Assembly: GCA_948443805.1 (NCBI GenBank)
Contig: CAOJUB010000006.1
Span: 24,975-88,974 of the forward strand
DNA: 64,000 nucleotides
Source of the DNA: an uncultured Clostridia bacterium
Lineage (GTDB): Bacteria; Bacillota; Clostridia; Oscillospirales; UBA644
Direction: 5' to 3'
Position numbers and translations under genes: made by a program. Shown here in pieces: positions 44,055 to 52,921 of this stretch (its first letter is position 1; the number at the start of each line of letters is the position of its first letter). The notes under the pieces were generated by a model. That model was not told the origin of the DNA. It was given only the letters and a program-made list of their open reading frames with translations, and did not search any database.

Positions 44055-45026
44055 TTAGCGTTTCTTTTTCAGCAAAACGGCTGCGGCCGCTGCCAGCGAA
44101 AGCATCGCCGTTGCGCCGAAAAGGTCGCCTGCTGCGGTGTGGGGGTTGCCTTTGCCGGTGGCTTCTTTGAGAACCACACCGCAAACCGTGCAGGTCTGCG
44201 CTTCGGTTTTGGTGGCTTCCGCGCCTGGGGTGTGGCCGAAAAGTTCGCATTCGGTTTTTCCGCAGTTGCCGCAGCGGTGGTTTTCATCAAAATTGTGATA
44301 ACCTTTTTCTTCCGGATGTCCGGGAGCGATAACGGCTCCGCAGGCAGAACAGTTTCTGTCATAGCAGACAATATCATCAGTTACTGTTTCGGGGTGCGCA
44401 TTCGGGTTAACATCCCCTTCGATTGCGCCGCAAATCCTACAGGTTTTAGGGGCTATACAGGTTGCATCTTGCCATTCATGTTCGCAGCCTTCATTTGGAT
44501 CATCTGCAACTTCTGGGCGTAAAACTTTCATTCCGCAGTCCGGACAATAAGAGTAGCTACAGATTCTCGTGCATTCTTTACCGTCACCGTTAATATAAGT
44601 CTCTTCTTCTTCAATTGTTATCGTAGTCTGATGATAAAATGTAGACCCCACTCCCTCTTCGGCCGGATCCATCTCTTTTCCGCAATAGACGCAGGTCGCA
44701 GGTTCTGTGCAGGGGGAATTTCCTGCGCTATGTCCCCAAACCGGCAGACCGCAATCTTTGCAATATCTTCCGAACTCTGTGCAGGGGATATCGTTGTCCA
44801 CTGTATGGATGAGTTTATTACCGAAGCCGATGAGATACTCGTCTCTCACCATATGATATCCGCATATCAGGCAATATAAGTCGTCTGTGCAGTGAAGATT
44901 TTTTCCGATAATCGGAATATGACCTGTATGTTCTGAATTTTGCTCGTCAGTTTCAGCAAAAGTGGTTAAACCGAACAAAGATAAAATCATTGTCAGCGAT
45001 AATAAAAATGCAAATGTTTTTTTCAT
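44055..45026 (-). CDS. Secreted cysteine-rich repeat protein with C-terminal anchor-like tail
   Basis: 323 residues, unknown function. Signal peptide 1-24 (ends LTTFA), then at least six knuckle units of the type CxxC or YCxxCG, including ATCVYCGKEM, SYCPDCGMKV, CEHEWQDATCIAPKTCRICGAIEG-like, and CTVCGVVL, probably metal-binding or disulphide-linked. The C-terminus is NPHTAAGD, a hydrophobic stretch and KKKR, shaped like a sortase signal although not LPXTG. It follows the protease gene by 16 bases on the same strand. The 5' part is noticeably more AT-rich than the 3' part. Confidence 0.8.
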   Translation of the reverse strand: MKKTFAFLLSLTMILSLFGLTTFAETDEQNSEHTGHIPIIGKNLHCTDDLYCLICGYHMVRDEYLIGFGNKLIHTVDNDIPCTEFGRYCKDCGLPVWGHSAGNSPCTEPATCVYCGKEMDPAEEGVGSTFYHQTTITIEEEETYINGDGKECTRICSYSYCPDCGMKVLRPEVADDPNEGCEHEWQDATCIAPKTCRICGAIEGDVNPNAHPETVTDDIVCYDRNCSACGAVIAPGHPEEKGYHNFDENHRCGNCGKTECELFGHTPGAEATKTEAQTCTVCGVVLKEATGKGNPHTAAGDLFGATAMLSLAAAAAVLLKKKR

Positions 45027-45042
45027 GGTAAAACTCCTTTAT

Positions 45043-47556
45043 TTATGATGAAAAGGGCGGATATTTGATAGCCCAGTCGTTACAGTTATAGGAAAAAGAA
45101 TTAATTCCAGGTATAAAAGTATGAAGATAGGGGGTAGATTTATATCCATCCAGATAATTGTATCGGACAACCACCCCATGCTTCAAACTACCCGCTAACT
45201 GGTACGGCGCAAAAGACGCAGCTCTGCCCAACGGATATGCCGTATCTTTATACCATGTCGTCCAATCGGCAAACCCTGAACCGTTTGAAGTAAAGACATG
45301 AATCGCCGCTGTAGCGCTGTCGTACTGATACATAGTTGCCACATCGTCTCTCCCGTCGCCGTTGAAGTCTCCGGTGGCGAAGCGGTTGCCGATATTGTCC
45401 AGGTTGTATCCCGTGCTGACCGGCCTCCAGGCCTGCCAGTCGTCAAGCCCTTGTCCGGAAGAACGGAACATATGCAGGCCGTAGCGATAGGGGGTGGACG
45501 CTGTGGAATAGTCGTACATGGCCACCAGATCGTCTTTTTTATCGCCGTTGAAGTCTCCGGCTTCAAAACGGCAGCCGACCTTCGAGGCGTCGTAGGTTTT
45601 CATGTCCTGATACCATCCGAGCCATGTTCCGCCGAAATTTGAGCCGTTCGAACGGAAAATATGGATTTTCGTCGCGCTGTTTCCGTAGTCGTACATGGTT
45701 GCCAGGTCGGTTTTACCGTCGTCATTGAAATCTCCGGCGGTAAACCGGTCGCCTACGCCCGAAAGCGGGTAGGAAGAGGTTTCCTCATGCCACTTTTGGA
45801 ATGCGCGAAAGCTGTTGCCGTTGGAAAGGAAGACCAGGATTGCGCTGTGCGCGCCGCCGTAGTCGTAAAAACAGGCGATATCGTCTTTTTTGTCGCCGTT
45901 AAAATCGCCGACTTCCCAGCGGTTTCCGCAGTTGCCTTTTACAAAGCCGGTAGCCGTGTGCCATAATTTCATTGTTCCGGCGTTAGAATCCCGGAAATAA
46001 AACTTCGTCTTATATCCGCCGACATAGGAAATTACCACCGTTTCTTCCAATTTATCGCCGTCAAAATCTCCGCTGAGAACCGTGTCGGGGGTGTAATACT
46101 GCGCGGTGACCAGCGCGTTATAGGCGTTCAGGCGTCCGCCGGATTTTACCTTGCCGTTCAGCGAGGAAACCTTGTCTACGCTGGAAACAATACAGTCCTT
46201 GATCTGTTCGGCCGAAAGGTCGGGGCGGATATTTTTAATCAAGGCCGCTACGCCGGTAACGAAGGGGGTGGCCATGGACGTTCCGGTATTATAGTCATAG
46301 TCGCCCGGTACTGTACTGTAAATCTTTACTCCCGGAGCGGCAAGGTCTACGGTTGTTCCACCGTAACTGGAGGCCTTGCTTGTTCCGACCCATAATTGGT
46401 CATTATCGTTTGTCGCAGCAACGCAGATAACATTTCCGTATTTATAGTAGGCGGGGAAATCGGAAGAGGTATCCCAATTTACATGAGTATTGCCTGCCGC
46501 ACAGACAACCAGTCCTGAATAACCTTGAATAGCTGCTTGTTCGGAATAGTAGGTGCTCGGTTCGATACTTTTATTCAAAATAGAGAAATCGTTACGGATT
46601 GCGTGCTTGATTGATTCAACTATTGCATCAAGATCGCATCTTCCTTCGTTATCTAAAACCTGAAGCGGATACAGAGACACATGCCAGTTGACGCCGGAGA
46701 TTCCGTCCCCGTTATTTCCTGTAGCGCCGATGATTCCCGCCACATGCGTACCATGGCCTGAACGGTCGTCTGTTGTTATGTTGTCCCAGTTAAAATAATC
46801 CCATCCTGGCCGAAGATTGCATGCTAAATCCGGGTGGGAGGCAATACCGGTATCAATAACGCCGACCCGCACATAATGGCTTCCGGCGGTAATATTCCAC
46901 GCTGCCGGCGCATTGATTTTCCGTAAAGCAGATTGTGTTGAATATTTCGGGTCATTCGGTATAGCGGCGACTTCCGGATTGCTATCGATCCTACTAAACG
47001 GTTTCATTAAGTTCTTCGGCGGCGTTACTGTCGGCAGCTCTGGTTCCGGTATCATATCCGGCATTGGGATTTTTACATTTGGCTCTGCGCTTTTTACAAT
47101 GGGATTCGTTTCTAATTGCTGTATTGCGTCAAGCACCGCCTGCTTTCCCGGTTTTGCTAATTTGATTTTTAGTATCTGGTGAAAAGACGCTTTGTTCAAA
47201 TACGCCAAATCATTCGGGTCACAATCGAAAGACATAAGGTCTTCTACCTCGGTGCATTCGATTTCCGGAAAATCTTCCGGGGTAAACGGTTTGTTTGCTT
47301 CGCTGTACGCCTTTTTGATGACGACAAGGATTTCGCCTTCTGCAAAATCATCGTCAATCGTCGCGGTGCACAGCTCTTTTTCTTCGTCTTTTTCCGCGAG
47401 CGGTTCGGTTTCCCGGCTGGCCGCTGCGGCCGCTGTTTCCGGCGCGGCTTCCGGCTCGGGCATGGCGGCATAGGTCGGCGGGAACGCCGAAGCCAGAAGG
47501 GCTACGGTTAAAACAAAAGCCGCCGCCGTCCGGAAGAACGAAAACATGTTTTTCAT
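45043..47556 (-). CDS. Secreted subtilisin-like protease (S8) with FG-GAP/VCBS repeats
   Basis: 837 residues. Signal peptide 1-30, acidic Ala/Glu-rich linker, an inhibitor-like propeptide (about 70-165), then the S8 domain with Asp235 (VIDTG), His268 (GHGTHVAG), oxyanion Asn356 (AAGN) and Ser427 (GTSMATP). From about 490 to 810 come at least four FG-GAP-type repeats, each with a GDFNGDKKDD-like calcium motif, forming a probable beta-propeller binding module. No C-terminal anchor. AAAGGGTGAAG precedes the ATG. In an operon with the cysteine-rich protein. Confidence 0.92.
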   Translation of the reverse strand: MKNMFSFFRTAAAFVLTVALLASAFPPTYAAMPEPEAAPETAAAAASRETEPLAEKDEEKELCTATIDDDFAEGEILVVIKKAYSEANKPFTPEDFPEIECTEVEDLMSFDCDPNDLAYLNKASFHQILKIKLAKPGKQAVLDAIQQLETNPIVKSAEPNVKIPMPDMIPEPELPTVTPPKNLMKPFSRIDSNPEVAAIPNDPKYSTQSALRKINAPAAWNITAGSHYVRVGVIDTGIASHPDLACNLRPGWDYFNWDNITTDDRSGHGTHVAGIIGATGNNGDGISGVNWHVSLYPLQVLDNEGRCDLDAIVESIKHAIRNDFSILNKSIEPSTYYSEQAAIQGYSGLVVCAAGNTHVNWDTSSDFPAYYKYGNVICVAATNDNDQLWVGTSKASSYGGTTVDLAAPGVKIYSTVPGDYDYNTGTSMATPFVTGVAALIKNIRPDLSAEQIKDCIVSSVDKVSSLNGKVKSGGRLNAYNALVTAQYYTPDTVLSGDFDGDKLEETVVISYVGGYKTKFYFRDSNAGTMKLWHTATGFVKGNCGNRWEVGDFNGDKKDDIACFYDYGGAHSAILVFLSNGNSFRAFQKWHEETSSYPLSGVGDRFTAGDFNDDGKTDLATMYDYGNSATKIHIFRSNGSNFGGTWLGWYQDMKTYDASKVGCRFEAGDFNGDKKDDLVAMYDYSTASTPYRYGLHMFRSSGQGLDDWQAWRPVSTGYNLDNIGNRFATGDFNGDGRDDVATMYQYDSATAAIHVFTSNGSGFADWTTWYKDTAYPLGRAASFAPYQLAGSLKHGVVVRYNYLDGYKSTPYLHTFIPGINSFSYNCNDWAIKYPPFSS

Positions 47557-47736
47557 TTTTCTTCACCCTTTCGTTGGTTGTTTCCGCGTTTTTCCTCCTT
47601 TCTGCCTGCGGGATTTTATCGATAATCGTTTTCGCAGCCGGACATAAGGGTTAGATGGAGGCTGCAACGATGAATCTTTTGGTTTATTCTGGCGGCGCTG
47701 CCGAAAATCAGGCCTGATTCTATACTGCTAACGCCG
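47557..47736 (-). other. Leader of the secreted protease gene
   Basis: About 180 untranslated bases between the promoter and the protease start. I see no known riboswitch motif; short inverted repeats occur (for example around 47690-47700), but nothing decisive. Confidence 0.4.
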
Positions 47737-47765
47737 ATTATATCACTGTTCTATAGACATTGTAA
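47737..47765 (-). promoter_or_regulatory. Sigma-A promoter of the secreted protease unit
   Basis: Minus strand TTACAA (47760-47765), 17-base spacer, TATAAT (47737-47742). Confidence 0.8.
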
Positions 47766-47947
47766 CATAAAAACAGAAGAAATGCAACTGTTTTTTTAAT
47801 TTTATCCCCAAAAACAGGAATTTTCATTCGACAAATTTCTTGTTTTAAGCTGAGAAATCCTGAAAAATCTGCTTAATCTTTTCCGGGTGTGTTTCTTTTT
47901 TCGTTGGAAAATGCGGAAAAGGGGAGAAACAAGGCGAACGAAAAAGC

Positions 47948-47976
47948 TTGCATTTCCCGGGAAAACGCGGTATTCT
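47948..47976 (+). promoter_or_regulatory. Candidate promoter of the noc leader
   Basis: TTGCAT (47948-47953), 17-base spacer, TATTCT (47971-47976), with transcription expected near 47983, directly at the structured leader. Confidence 0.65.
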
Positions 47977-47982
47977 ATAGGC

Positions 47983-48150
47983 AGCGGAGCCGGCGACGGT
48001 ATTTCCGGTTTGATCCGGTTTTTACATACCGGGACAAGCTCCGTCCAATCGTTTCTCCTTTCTTCCGCTCCCCCCGGAGGACAGGGGAATACCAGAAAAA
48101 GTCTTCCCGGCCTTGCTCCGTGGTCTGCGCGGAGCGCCGGGCGGCTTTTT
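47983..48150 (+). ncRNA. Structured leader with attenuator upstream of noc
   Basis: Stem CGGAGC (47985-47990)/GCTCCG (48038-48043) encloses CGGTAT/ATACCG (47997-48002/48026-48031) and CCGG/CCGG. A later hairpin pairs CCCGGC (48106-48111) with GCCGGG (48136-48141) and GCTCCG (48115-48120) with CGGAGC (48130-48135), followed by T5 at 48146-48150. The two GCTCCG/CGGAGC pairs can swap partners, giving mutually exclusive folds. I do not recognise the class. Confidence 0.6.
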
Positions 48151-48185
48151 ATCCGAAAAGAAAATTTTGAAAGGAGCCGATGGTT

Positions 48186-49001
48186 ATGATTTGTCAACAG
48201 GAACAGCGGGGCATGTTACAGCATCTTCCCGCAGAGGCAATTGTTCCGAATCCCATGCAGCCGAGAAAACGGTTTGACAGCAAAGAGATTCTGTCTCTTT
48301 CCGAGAGCATTCTTCAGATCGGTATTCTGCAGCCGCTGGTTGTTCGCTATAAAGGAGACGGGCTGTATGAACTTGTCGCCGGAGAACGGCGGCTGCGCGC
48401 CTGTAAGCTGGCGGGTATGGAACGGATTCCGTGTATGATTATGGGAATGGACGAATCGCAGTCGGCTGTGGCCGCGCTGGTGGAAAACCTGCAGCGGAAA
48501 AATCTTGATTTTTTTGAGGAAGCGAAGGGCATCTGCGAAATGATGACGGCGTTTTCCATGACGCAGAGCGAAGCGGCGGAACGGCTGGGAAAAAGCCAGT
48601 CGGCCGTTGCCAATAAACTGCGCCTTTTAAAAATTCCCGAATCGGTTCGAAAGATTTTGCTGGAAAACGGTTTTACCGAACGGCATGCCCGGGCGCTTCT
48701 TGGCCTTCCGGCGGAAACGATGGAACAGGCCGCTGCGGCGCTGGCGGAAAAGAATATGACGGTGCAGCAGCTGGAAACCTATGTCGCGCTGCTTTTGAAA
48801 GGCGAAAAACGGCATCGCCGCAAAGTAAAGGGATTTTGCCGCGACGTGCGTTTATATATCAATACCATTGACCATGCCGTAGGCATGATGAAAAATTCGG
48901 GAATTCCGGCAAAATCGGAAAAAGAAGATTTTCCGGACCGCTTGGTTTACACGATTATGATTCCGAAAACAAAAGCGGCATCGAGACAAAAAAGGCGGTA
49001 A
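48186..49001 (+). CDS. noc: Noc/ParB-type nucleoid occlusion protein
   Basis: 271 residues. ParB N-domain with IVPNPMQPRKRF, SILQIGILQPLVV, the CTP-binding GERRLRACKLAG and ENLQRKNLDFFEEA; helix-turn-helix TQSEAAERLGKSQSAVANKLRLLKIPE; then ERHARALLGLP, typical of Noc. There is no ParA neighbour, favouring Noc over ParB. AAAGGAG at 48170-48176 suits the ATG at 48186 (9 bases) better than that at 48180. Noc usually sits beside mnmE-mnmG-rsmG near the origin; here it is about 43 kb away. Confidence 0.88.
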   Translation: MICQQEQRGMLQHLPAEAIVPNPMQPRKRFDSKEILSLSESILQIGILQPLVVRYKGDGLYELVAGERRLRACKLAGMERIPCMIMGMDESQSAVAALVENLQRKNLDFFEEAKGICEMMTAFSMTQSEAAERLGKSQSAVANKLRLLKIPESVRKILLENGFTERHARALLGLPAETMEQAAAALAEKNMTVQQLETYVALLLKGEKRHRRKVKGFCRDVRLYINTIDHAVGMMKNSGIPAKSEKEDFPDRLVYTIMIPKTKAASRQKRR

Positions 49002-49011
49002 AAACGATGAA

Positions 49012-49060
49012 AGACCGTGAAAACCGTTCCGGCAACGGGCGGAAATCACGGTCTCTTTTA
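49012..49060 (+). terminator. Intrinsic terminator of noc
   Basis: Stem AGACCGTGA (49012-49020)/TCACGGTCT (49046-49054) with an inner GC-rich hairpin, followed by CTTTTATTT. Confidence 0.8.
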
Positions 49061-49068
49061 TTTCCCCC

Positions 49069-49097
49069 TTGACAAAACAGGAAAAATGTAGTACAAT
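49069..49097 (+). promoter_or_regulatory. Sigma-A promoter of the foldase gene
   Basis: TTGACA (49069-49074), 17-base spacer, TACAAT (49092-49097). Confidence 0.85.
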
Positions 49098-49140
49098 AAT
49101 AATCATGTTATTCTTACAAAAATAAAGGATGGTTTATTTT

Positions 49141-50613
49141 ATGGGAAAAAACAATAAAAAGAACGGCGCTGCCGCCGTCAGAACCAAAAAAGTCGATCCG
49201 TTAATTCTGGGAACGCTGGTTTTTGCGGTTGTTGTTCTGGCTGCGCTGATTACCCTGTGCGTTTATCGGAATTCCGACGCGTATCTGGAGTCGCAGCCGG
49301 CGATTACAATCGGTGATAATCAGGTGACGGCAACGGAGTATGCGTATTATTACAATAACTCGGTAAACAGTTTCCTTTCCAGCAATTCCAGTTATCTGAG
49401 TTATATGGGGCTGGATTTGCAGAAACCGCTTTCTTCCCAGACCTGCGCGCTTGATCAGTCGAAAACCTGGGCGCAGTATTTTGAGTCGATGGTAGACGAA
49501 ACCATCACGCAGGCGGAGATTCTGTATGCCGAAGGGAAAAAGGCCGGGTTTGCGCCGGAAGACCTTCAGAGCCGTGTTGATGAAGCGATGGAAGAACTCA
49601 AACACCATGCGGAGGAACACGGAAACAGCTTTGAAGAGGACATGAAAGAGCATTACGGCAGAAAATATTCGGAAGAAGAAATCCGTGCGATCGTGGAAAA
49701 GGGCGAATATACCACGCTTTACCGTGAAAAGGTTCTGGAAGAGTCTTCGGCGACCGAAGAAGAACAGAATGCCTATTATGAAGAAAACAAAGATAATTAT
49801 TGGCGCGTAACTTACCGGACGGAGTCATTCCCCTTCTCTACGACCGGAGAAGAAAATACCGATACCAAGGAAGTTGCCAAACAGAAAGCCGATGAAATGC
49901 TTGCTACTGTTACCGATGAGGCTTCTTTCATCGCGCAGGCAAAAAGCAAATATACCGAAGAAGAACTGGCTGCTAAAGCGGAAGATTTTACCCTTCGCGC
50001 CGATCCCCTCCGCAGCAGTCTGACCGACGCTGTCAAAAACTGGATGAGCGATGCAGCCCGTCAGCCCGGCGACAAAACGGTGATTGAATCGACTTCTTCC
50101 TACGACGTTGTTTATTATGTGACGACCTGGCTCGATGATTATAAGACAGCCGACATCCGTTTGATCTATCTGCCGGTAGAAACCGAATCCGATGCGACCG
50201 ATGAGGAAAAACAGGCCGCGCGGGACAGCGTTTCGGCAAAAGCGAATGAACTGTTCGGCCAGTGGAACACCGGCGAAAAGACCGAAGAGAATTTTATAGC
50301 GCTGGCAAAAGCGAACAGCAAAGACCGGAATGCTGAAACCGGCAGCCTTTACGAAGACGTGAACAAATCTTCGTTTGCCACAGATCTGACTGACTGGATT
50401 TTTGCCGCGGAAAGAGCGGCCGGCGATAGCCAAATGATCCAGACTTCTTCGGCAAGTTATATTGTGTATTATGTCGCGCAGGGAGAAGAATACTGGAAAC
50501 AGAGCGTGGAAGCGGCTGTTAAGCAGAACAATTACGATAGCTGGTATGAGGCGATGAAAAACAACTATCCGGTAACGAAAAACAGTGATATTTTAGGAAA
50601 AGCAATCGCATAA
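49141..50613 (+). CDS. Membrane-anchored SurA/PrsA-type foldase
   Basis: 490 residues. Basic N-terminus, one transmembrane anchor at about 22-43 (LILGTLVFAVVVLAALITL), then a SurA-N-like region (ITIGDNQVTATEYAYYYNNSVNSF) and two PpiC-like stretches (about 230-330 and 340-470; FIALAKANSKD, ETGSLYEDV). The PPIase domains look degenerate, so a chaperone role is more certain than isomerase activity. Not a lipoprotein, unlike PrsA. The ATG at 49141 is preceded by AAAGGATGG; an in-frame ATG at 49129 overlaps that site. Confidence 0.8.
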   Translation: MGKNNKKNGAAAVRTKKVDPLILGTLVFAVVVLAALITLCVYRNSDAYLESQPAITIGDNQVTATEYAYYYNNSVNSFLSSNSSYLSYMGLDLQKPLSSQTCALDQSKTWAQYFESMVDETITQAEILYAEGKKAGFAPEDLQSRVDEAMEELKHHAEEHGNSFEEDMKEHYGRKYSEEEIRAIVEKGEYTTLYREKVLEESSATEEEQNAYYEENKDNYWRVTYRTESFPFSTTGEENTDTKEVAKQKADEMLATVTDEASFIAQAKSKYTEEELAAKAEDFTLRADPLRSSLTDAVKNWMSDAARQPGDKTVIESTSSYDVVYYVTTWLDDYKTADIRLIYLPVETESDATDEEKQAARDSVSAKANELFGQWNTGEKTEENFIALAKANSKDRNAETGSLYEDVNKSSFATDLTDWIFAAERAAGDSQMIQTSSASYIVYYVAQGEEYWKQSVEAAVKQNNYDSWYEAMKNNYPVTKNSDILGKAIA

Positions 50614-50677
50614 TTCCTTTTACAGGATTTCCTGTCTGTTGAAAAAACGCTTGGTTTTCTTGCGGTTTACCGTAGAA

Positions 50678-50701
50678 AAGCCCCCAACGGGGGCTTTTTT
50701 A
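50678..50701 (+). terminator. Intrinsic terminator of the foldase gene
   Basis: Stem AAGCCCCC/GGGGGCTT with loop AAC and six T. Confidence 0.92.
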
Positions 50702-50733
50702 CTCGCTTTCAGAAAAAATACCGGTCGTTTCCG

Positions 50734-52056
50734 GTGCGGAAACCGAAACGATTGATCGGGAGAAAAAGAAAATTGAAAACAGAAAGAACATTGTCTTCTC
50801 AAAAACTTTCCGGGGACCGTTTTCCCGCAGAAATTGTCCGGGAAAAGAAAAATGAGAAATATTATTTGATATTGATGCTTGCTTATACCGTTGTCTCCGG
50901 ATTGTGTTCCGAGGGGTATATTCAGGCTTATCTGACAAAATCCGGCGTCCCCTCGGCCGGTATCGGCGTCTATGGTTCGGCATATAACGCGGCGGCGCTG
51001 ATTACGTATGCGCTTTGCGTTGGTATTGCGCCGAAAAAACCGGGATTCCGGGGAAAATATCTGGTTTCTGTTCTGCTGATGACGGCGCTTCCGGCGCTTT
51101 TGATCGTGTCGGTGTTTCTTCCTGCTGTCGTTCTGCCTGTGGCCATCGCCGGCGGGGTGATTTACAGCGCGGCTGTTGCATATCGTTCAACGAGCGAGCA
51201 GGCCATGCTTCCCTATTTATTTGAACGGGAAAAGGCCGGAACCGTAACAGGGAACGCCGGTTTTATCGGCGGCTTGATTGCCATTGTGGTTACAACGGCT
51301 TCCAGCGGTTTAATCAACCGTCTCGGTTTTCCTCACGGCTACAGCATTATTTTTACAATCAGCATTGTTTTCTGCGCCGTGACGTTCTGCGCCGGATCGC
51401 TTTTCCGCCTTTCTTCGGAAGATCGGAAGCAGACGCAGCAGAAAATCCGATACCGGGAGATTTTTCAGAAAATATTCACGAGAAAATATCTGCATTTGCT
51501 TCTTCCGCATTTTTACCGCGGACTGGCTACGGCCGGCATGTATTTTTTTATGAGCATTTCTCTGAGAAATACCAACCTGAATGAAGGACAGATCACGCTT
51601 TCTATGGCGGTTTCGGTTGCCGCGGCCGCAATCGGGAACCTGAGTTTTGTTTTTCTTCAGCGGAGAATCAACAGCGGTACGATTACCCTGGCTGCCAATA
51701 TCATCTGTTCGGTAATGTTGCTTCTGACGGCTGTCAACCGATTGCCCGCTTTGTTTTTTATCATTTATTTTGTGTATACGATGTTTAATTCCATTTCGCA
51801 GGTTGCCATTCCCTTTGGGGTTCTTGGCTCGACGGAAAACGACGATCTTCCGATGATTTCTGCGATGCGGATGCTGATTATGTCCGGAACTTCGGCAATT
51901 TTTATCTTCTTATTCGGCTGGCTTCTGAATTATATTTCTCCGATTTGGATTATGGCCGCCGCCGCGTTTTTCTTTGTGCTTTGCGGTTTCCAGTTTAAGG
52001 GGCTCTTTACCGACGCGCTGCTCAAAGTCAAATCTCCGTACAAAAAGAAGAAATAG
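50734..52056 (+). CDS. MFS-type membrane transporter
   Basis: About 440 residues with 11-12 hydrophobic segments from residue 43 onwards (YYLILMLAYTVVSGLCSEGYIQAYL...). Major-facilitator-like organisation: six helices, a basic central loop (SSEDRKQTQQKIRYREIFQKIF), six helices. Substrate unknown. The start is uncertain: a GTG at 50734 is given, but TTG at 50773 with GGGAG upstream, or a later TTG, would be as good; no typical AGGAGG-ATG is present. Confidence 0.75.
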   Translation: MRKPKRLIGRKRKLKTERTLSSQKLSGDRFPAEIVREKKNEKYYLILMLAYTVVSGLCSEGYIQAYLTKSGVPSAGIGVYGSAYNAAALITYALCVGIAPKKPGFRGKYLVSVLLMTALPALLIVSVFLPAVVLPVAIAGGVIYSAAVAYRSTSEQAMLPYLFEREKAGTVTGNAGFIGGLIAIVVTTASSGLINRLGFPHGYSIIFTISIVFCAVTFCAGSLFRLSSEDRKQTQQKIRYREIFQKIFTRKYLHLLLPHFYRGLATAGMYFFMSISLRNTNLNEGQITLSMAVSVAAAAIGNLSFVFLQRRINSGTITLAANIICSVMLLLTAVNRLPALFFIIYFVYTMFNSISQVAIPFGVLGSTENDDLPMISAMRMLIMSGTSAIFIFLFGWLLNYISPIWIMAAAAFFFVLCGFQFKGLFTDALLKVKSPYKKKK

Positions 52057-52104
52057 AAAGAAGCGGAATCCTTTTGAAGCAGTTTAATAGGAAAGAGTTT
52101 CAAT

Positions 52105-52146
52105 AAAAAATGGTGCAACACCCAAAACAGTGTTGCACCATTTTTT
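52105..52146. terminator. Bidirectional intrinsic terminator
   Basis: Stem AAAAAATGGTGCAACAC/GTGTTGCACCATTTTTT around an 8-base loop; lies between the convergent MFS and peptidase-E-like genes. Confidence 0.9.
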
Positions 52147-52208
52147 ACTACTCTTCGGAAACTGTTAATACAGGTTTCCTGCTTGTTACAGTAAATAGCG
52201 CCTTAAAG

Positions 52209-52817
52209 TTAAGCTCTTATCAGCAGTTGGTTCTTTCCGTTGATAAATAAACCATCTCCGTCATTCAACCGAATTACATTTGTATGATATTCCTTTTCGT
52301 ATGCAGCACACTTTTCTTCAAAATTTTCAAAGCGACTGATAAATTTGCTATAATGTGGCAGTACCTCTGTATTTGTCAGTTGAAGACCGCTTAGATCTGT
52401 TATTCCTACAATGTTCATTTCAGGGGAATATTCATTTACAAGTGAAAGAGAAGGGCCAAACACAAAGGCCGCTGCACTCCAGCCTATTAGGATCTTTTCT
52501 TTTGCTATTGTACGAAGAATACCTTCTGCTTGCTTTTTTCTGATGGAGTCGATCAGATAAAACGGGTTTCCGCCAATAAATTCAATCACATCATAATGCA
52601 GCAGATGTTCGGCGCTCTCAACATCAATGTCAATGATGCTGGTAGTTAACCCTAATTGCGCCAATTCATCTTTGCACCGCAGAACATGGTGATTTTTTTC
52701 TTTAAATTCATTGTCTGCCGTTACGACAATGACTGCGGTATTTAGGCCGGCAATATCCTCTTTTATTTTCTTCATGACGGCTTTGCTGCTTAACCCATTT
52801 GAGCATAGGATAATCAT
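52209..52817 (-). CDS. Peptidase E-like protein (S51 family)
   Basis: 202 residues of the S51 dipeptidase-E fold: IEFIGGNPFYLIDSI (GGN motif) and the nucleophile elbow GWSAAAFVFGPSL, where most members have GxSAGA. Might cleave Asp-X dipeptides or be a non-peptidase relative; the altered elbow leaves this open. Base composition is clearly lower in GC than the neighbours, and there is no shared operon, suggesting recent acquisition. GGAGAA precedes the ATG. Confidence 0.8.
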   Translation of the reverse strand: MIILCSNGLSSKAVMKKIKEDIAGLNTAVIVVTADNEFKEKNHHVLRCKDELAQLGLTTSIIDIDVESAEHLLHYDVIEFIGGNPFYLIDSIRKKQAEGILRTIAKEKILIGWSAAAFVFGPSLSLVNEYSPEMNIVGITDLSGLQLTNTEVLPHYSKFISRFENFEEKCAAYEKEYHTNVIRLNDGDGLFINGKNQLLIRA

Positions 52818-52921
52818 GCTGGTATTCTCCGTAAATCCAGATTTGTTAATGTTACAATGATTATTTTTCGGACAGTCTGATTTATTTTAAACAAAGACTA
52901 TCCATTCGGATTCCGCTTCTT

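Noticed and set aside
47802..48180. Short open frames on both strands before noc
   Set aside because: No ribosome sites, and the stretch is better explained by a promoter and structured leader.
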